A stretch of 64,000 nucleotides of DNA from Bacteroidales bacterium UBA4070 (GTDB lineage Bacteria > Bacteroidota > Bacteroidia > Bacteroidales > VadinHA17), in assembly GCA_002383485.1 (NCBI GenBank), contig DFYY01000036.1, positions 30,605-94,604 of the forward strand, in the 5' to 3' direction. This document shows, in pieces, positions 62,437 through 64,000 of the stretch (the first letter of the stretch is position 1; every line of letters starts with the position of its first letter). The position numbers and the translations under genes were made by a program. The notes beneath the pieces are model-generated. The model was not told where the DNA came from. It worked only from the letters and a program-made list of their open reading frames with translations, and ran no database searches.

Positions 62437-63948
62437 CTATACCTCCGGCTTCATCTGCGGGAAGAATAGCACATCCTGTATTGAGGGCTGGTTGGTCATG
62501 AACATGGTGAGCCTGTCGATACCCATTCCCATCCCCGAGGTGGGAGGCATGCCGTATTCGAGTGCCCTGACAAAGTCCATGTCAATGAACATCGCCTCAT
62601 CATCCCCCTTTTCAGAGAGCCGAAGCTGTTCCTGGAAGCGCTCGAGCTGGTCAACAGGGTCATTCAGTTCAGAGTAGGCATTGGCCAGTTCCTTCCCGTT
62701 GACCATCAGCTCGAAACGTTCGGTAAGTCCGATCTTGGCACGGTGCTTCTTCGTCAGCGGTGAGGTCTCCTGCGGGTAATCGATAATGAATGTAGGCTGG
62801 ATGAAGTGATGCTCACACTTCTCACCGAAGATCTGATCAATCAGCTTACCCTTGCCCATTGAGGGCGAGTGGCCTATTTCCATCCTGTCACATTCACGGC
62901 GCAGGTCATCTTCGGTCATGTCAGTTATGTCAATACCTGCATATTCTTTTATGGCATCAGTCATGGAGATGCGCCTGTAGGGAGCCTTGTAGTCAATTAC
63001 CTTATCGCCCAGTGGCACTTTGGTTGTTCCGTGGAGGTCCGTGGCCACCTTTTCAAGTATCTTCTCGGTAAACTCCATCATCCAGTTGTAGTCCTTATAC
63101 GCTACATAGATCTCCATGACTGTGAACTCCGGGTTGTGTGTGCGGTCCATCCCCTCGTTGCGGAAATCCTTTGCAAACTCATAGACTCCGTCATATCCTC
63201 CCACTATAAGCCTTTTAAGGTACAGTTCGTCCGCAATGCGAAGATATAAAGGTATGTCGAGGGCATTGTGATGAGTTTTGAACGGCCTTGCTGCGGCACC
63301 GCCGGGAATTGGCTGGAGCACCGGAGTCTCAACCTCGAGGTATCCGTATGAGTCAAAAAGTTCACGCATTGACCTGATTATCTGGGTGCGCTTGCGGAAT
63401 GTCTCGCGCACATCGGGATTTATGATCAGGTCTACGTAGCGCTGCCGGTAGCGCATCTCAGGGTCAGTGACAGCATCGTACAGTACGCCGTCCTTCTCCT
63501 TGACAACGGGAAGGGGACGGAGCGACTTGCTGAGCAGTGTCAGCTCCTTTACATGAACTGTTATCTCACCCATCTGGGTACGGAAGGCGAAGCCCTTCAC
63601 ACCGATGATGTCGCCTATGTCGAGAAGCTTTTTGAACAGGGTGTTGTAGAGAGTCTTGTCTTCGCCCGGGCAGAGGTCGTCACGGCGCACATATATCTGT
63701 ATGCGTCCTGATGAATCCATCAGCTCGGCAAATGAGGCGTTGCCCATGATGCGGCGGCTCATGATCCGGCCGGCGAGGCACACCTCAGGAAATTTGTCCT
63801 CAGTGTCACTGAATCCTGACAATATCTCGGCGGCAGTGGTGTTGACAGGGTACATTGCTGCAGGATAAGGATCAATGCCTAGTTTGCGTATCTCTTCAAG
63901 TGATTGCCTGCGAACCTGTTCCTGCTCGCTCAGTTGGGTTGTACTCAT
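62437..63948 (-). CDS. lysS: Lysyl-tRNA synthetase (class II)
   Basis: A 503-residue synthetase. The N-terminal OB-fold binds the anticodon (VCLAGRIMSRRIMGNASFAE). The catalytic core has FRNEGMDRTHNPEFTVMEIY (motif 2) and GMGMGIDRLTMFMTNQPS (motif 3). Length is normal. A -7 box lies just upstream of its start, and its stop is followed at once by a heptamer array. Confidence 0.98.
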   Translation of the reverse strand: MSTTQLSEQEQVRRQSLEEIRKLGIDPYPAAMYPVNTTAAEILSGFSDTEDKFPEVCLAGRIMSRRIMGNASFAELMDSSGRIQIYVRRDDLCPGEDKTLYNTLFKKLLDIGDIIGVKGFAFRTQMGEITVHVKELTLLSKSLRPLPVVKEKDGVLYDAVTDPEMRYRQRYVDLIINPDVRETFRKRTQIIRSMRELFDSYGYLEVETPVLQPIPGGAAARPFKTHHNALDIPLYLRIADELYLKRLIVGGYDGVYEFAKDFRNEGMDRTHNPEFTVMEIYVAYKDYNWMMEFTEKILEKVATDLHGTTKVPLGDKVIDYKAPYRRISMTDAIKEYAGIDITDMTEDDLRRECDRMEIGHSPSMGKGKLIDQIFGEKCEHHFIQPTFIIDYPQETSPLTKKHRAKIGLTERFELMVNGKELANAYSELNDPVDQLERFQEQLRLSEKGDDEAMFIDMDFVRALEYGMPPTSGMGMGIDRLTMFMTNQPSIQDVLFFPQMKPEV

Positions 63949-63963
63949 GCTTTGAAAATTTGT

Positions 63964-63972
63964 GCAAAGGTA
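63964..63972 (-). promoter_or_regulatory. Bacteroidota -7 box before lysS
   Basis: Minus strand TACCTTTGC, exact to TAnnTTTG, 16 bases before the lysS start. The -33 region is near the window edge. Confidence 0.55.
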
Positions 63973-64000
63973 TAATTAGTGTTTGTCTTTAAACTCAAAA

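Overview
The window looks like housekeeping chromosome from a member of the Bacteroidota, probably near the Bacteroidales; I cannot name a species. The main evidence is a set of promoters with the Bacteroidota -7 box TAnnTTTG, several with a TTTG about 18-20 bases upstream. Family features agree: a glycogen synthase/alpha-glucan phosphorylase fusion, a GH97 glycosidase, a DUF151 nuclease with a UvrB/UvrC tail, a long RecQ, a Rieske-like lipoprotein and many small lipoproteins. Base composition is near 50% GC in genes, and spacers are AT-rich.

Layout. 1-5120: glycogen metabolism (phosphorylase fusion cut by the window edge, convergent with the branching enzyme). 5249-7654: ribF and ahcY. 7661-10807: small exported or membrane proteins around greA and a HIT protein. 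10917-13514: comF, then ruvC translationally coupled to an S41 protease. 13561-16621: rplU-rpmA-serS and a DMT transporter. 16865-20739: DUF151 nuclease, GH97, thyA, folA. 20826-27037: a lipoprotein, then clpX, clpP, tig, tRNA-Leu, lptB and tatC, all on the minus strand. 27264-34869: recQ and carB converge on a repeat-rich island holding a glycosyltransferase and a GNAT acetyltransferase. 35196-37474: tandem paralogous PEGA-like proteins. 37618-43233: argR-argG-argH, convergent with carA and a PatB-type aminotransferase, so with carB this is arginine/carbamoyl-phosphate metabolism. 43426-49595: a lipoprotein, a large TerB-ABC transporter, rsmA and a MacB-type permease. 49759-56920: purH followed by the cell-shape cluster mreB-mreC-mreD-mrdA-rodA. 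56993-63948: AcpH-like phosphodiesterase, a COG2403-type GTPase, gpsA, pgi, a transglutaminase-like protein and lysS.

The genes are mostly ordinary; the unusual content is between them. (1) A family of short hairpins has stems that differ between loci but a constant tail, AAGAATTGTAA, often extended to AAGAATTGTAACACAG. (2) Arrays of 7-bp units with a YTGC core start at or within a few bases of the stop codons of recQ, carB, carA and lysS, and a mirrored pair flanks the terminator before gpsA. (3) Fourteen in-phase octamers GTCTGAGR lie just upstream of the glycosyltransferase. Between convergent recQ and carB, the first two families are nested as inverted repeats around the glycosyltransferase-GNAT pair, like the ends of a composite element. 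No transposase, CRISPR array, phage gene or rRNA was seen.
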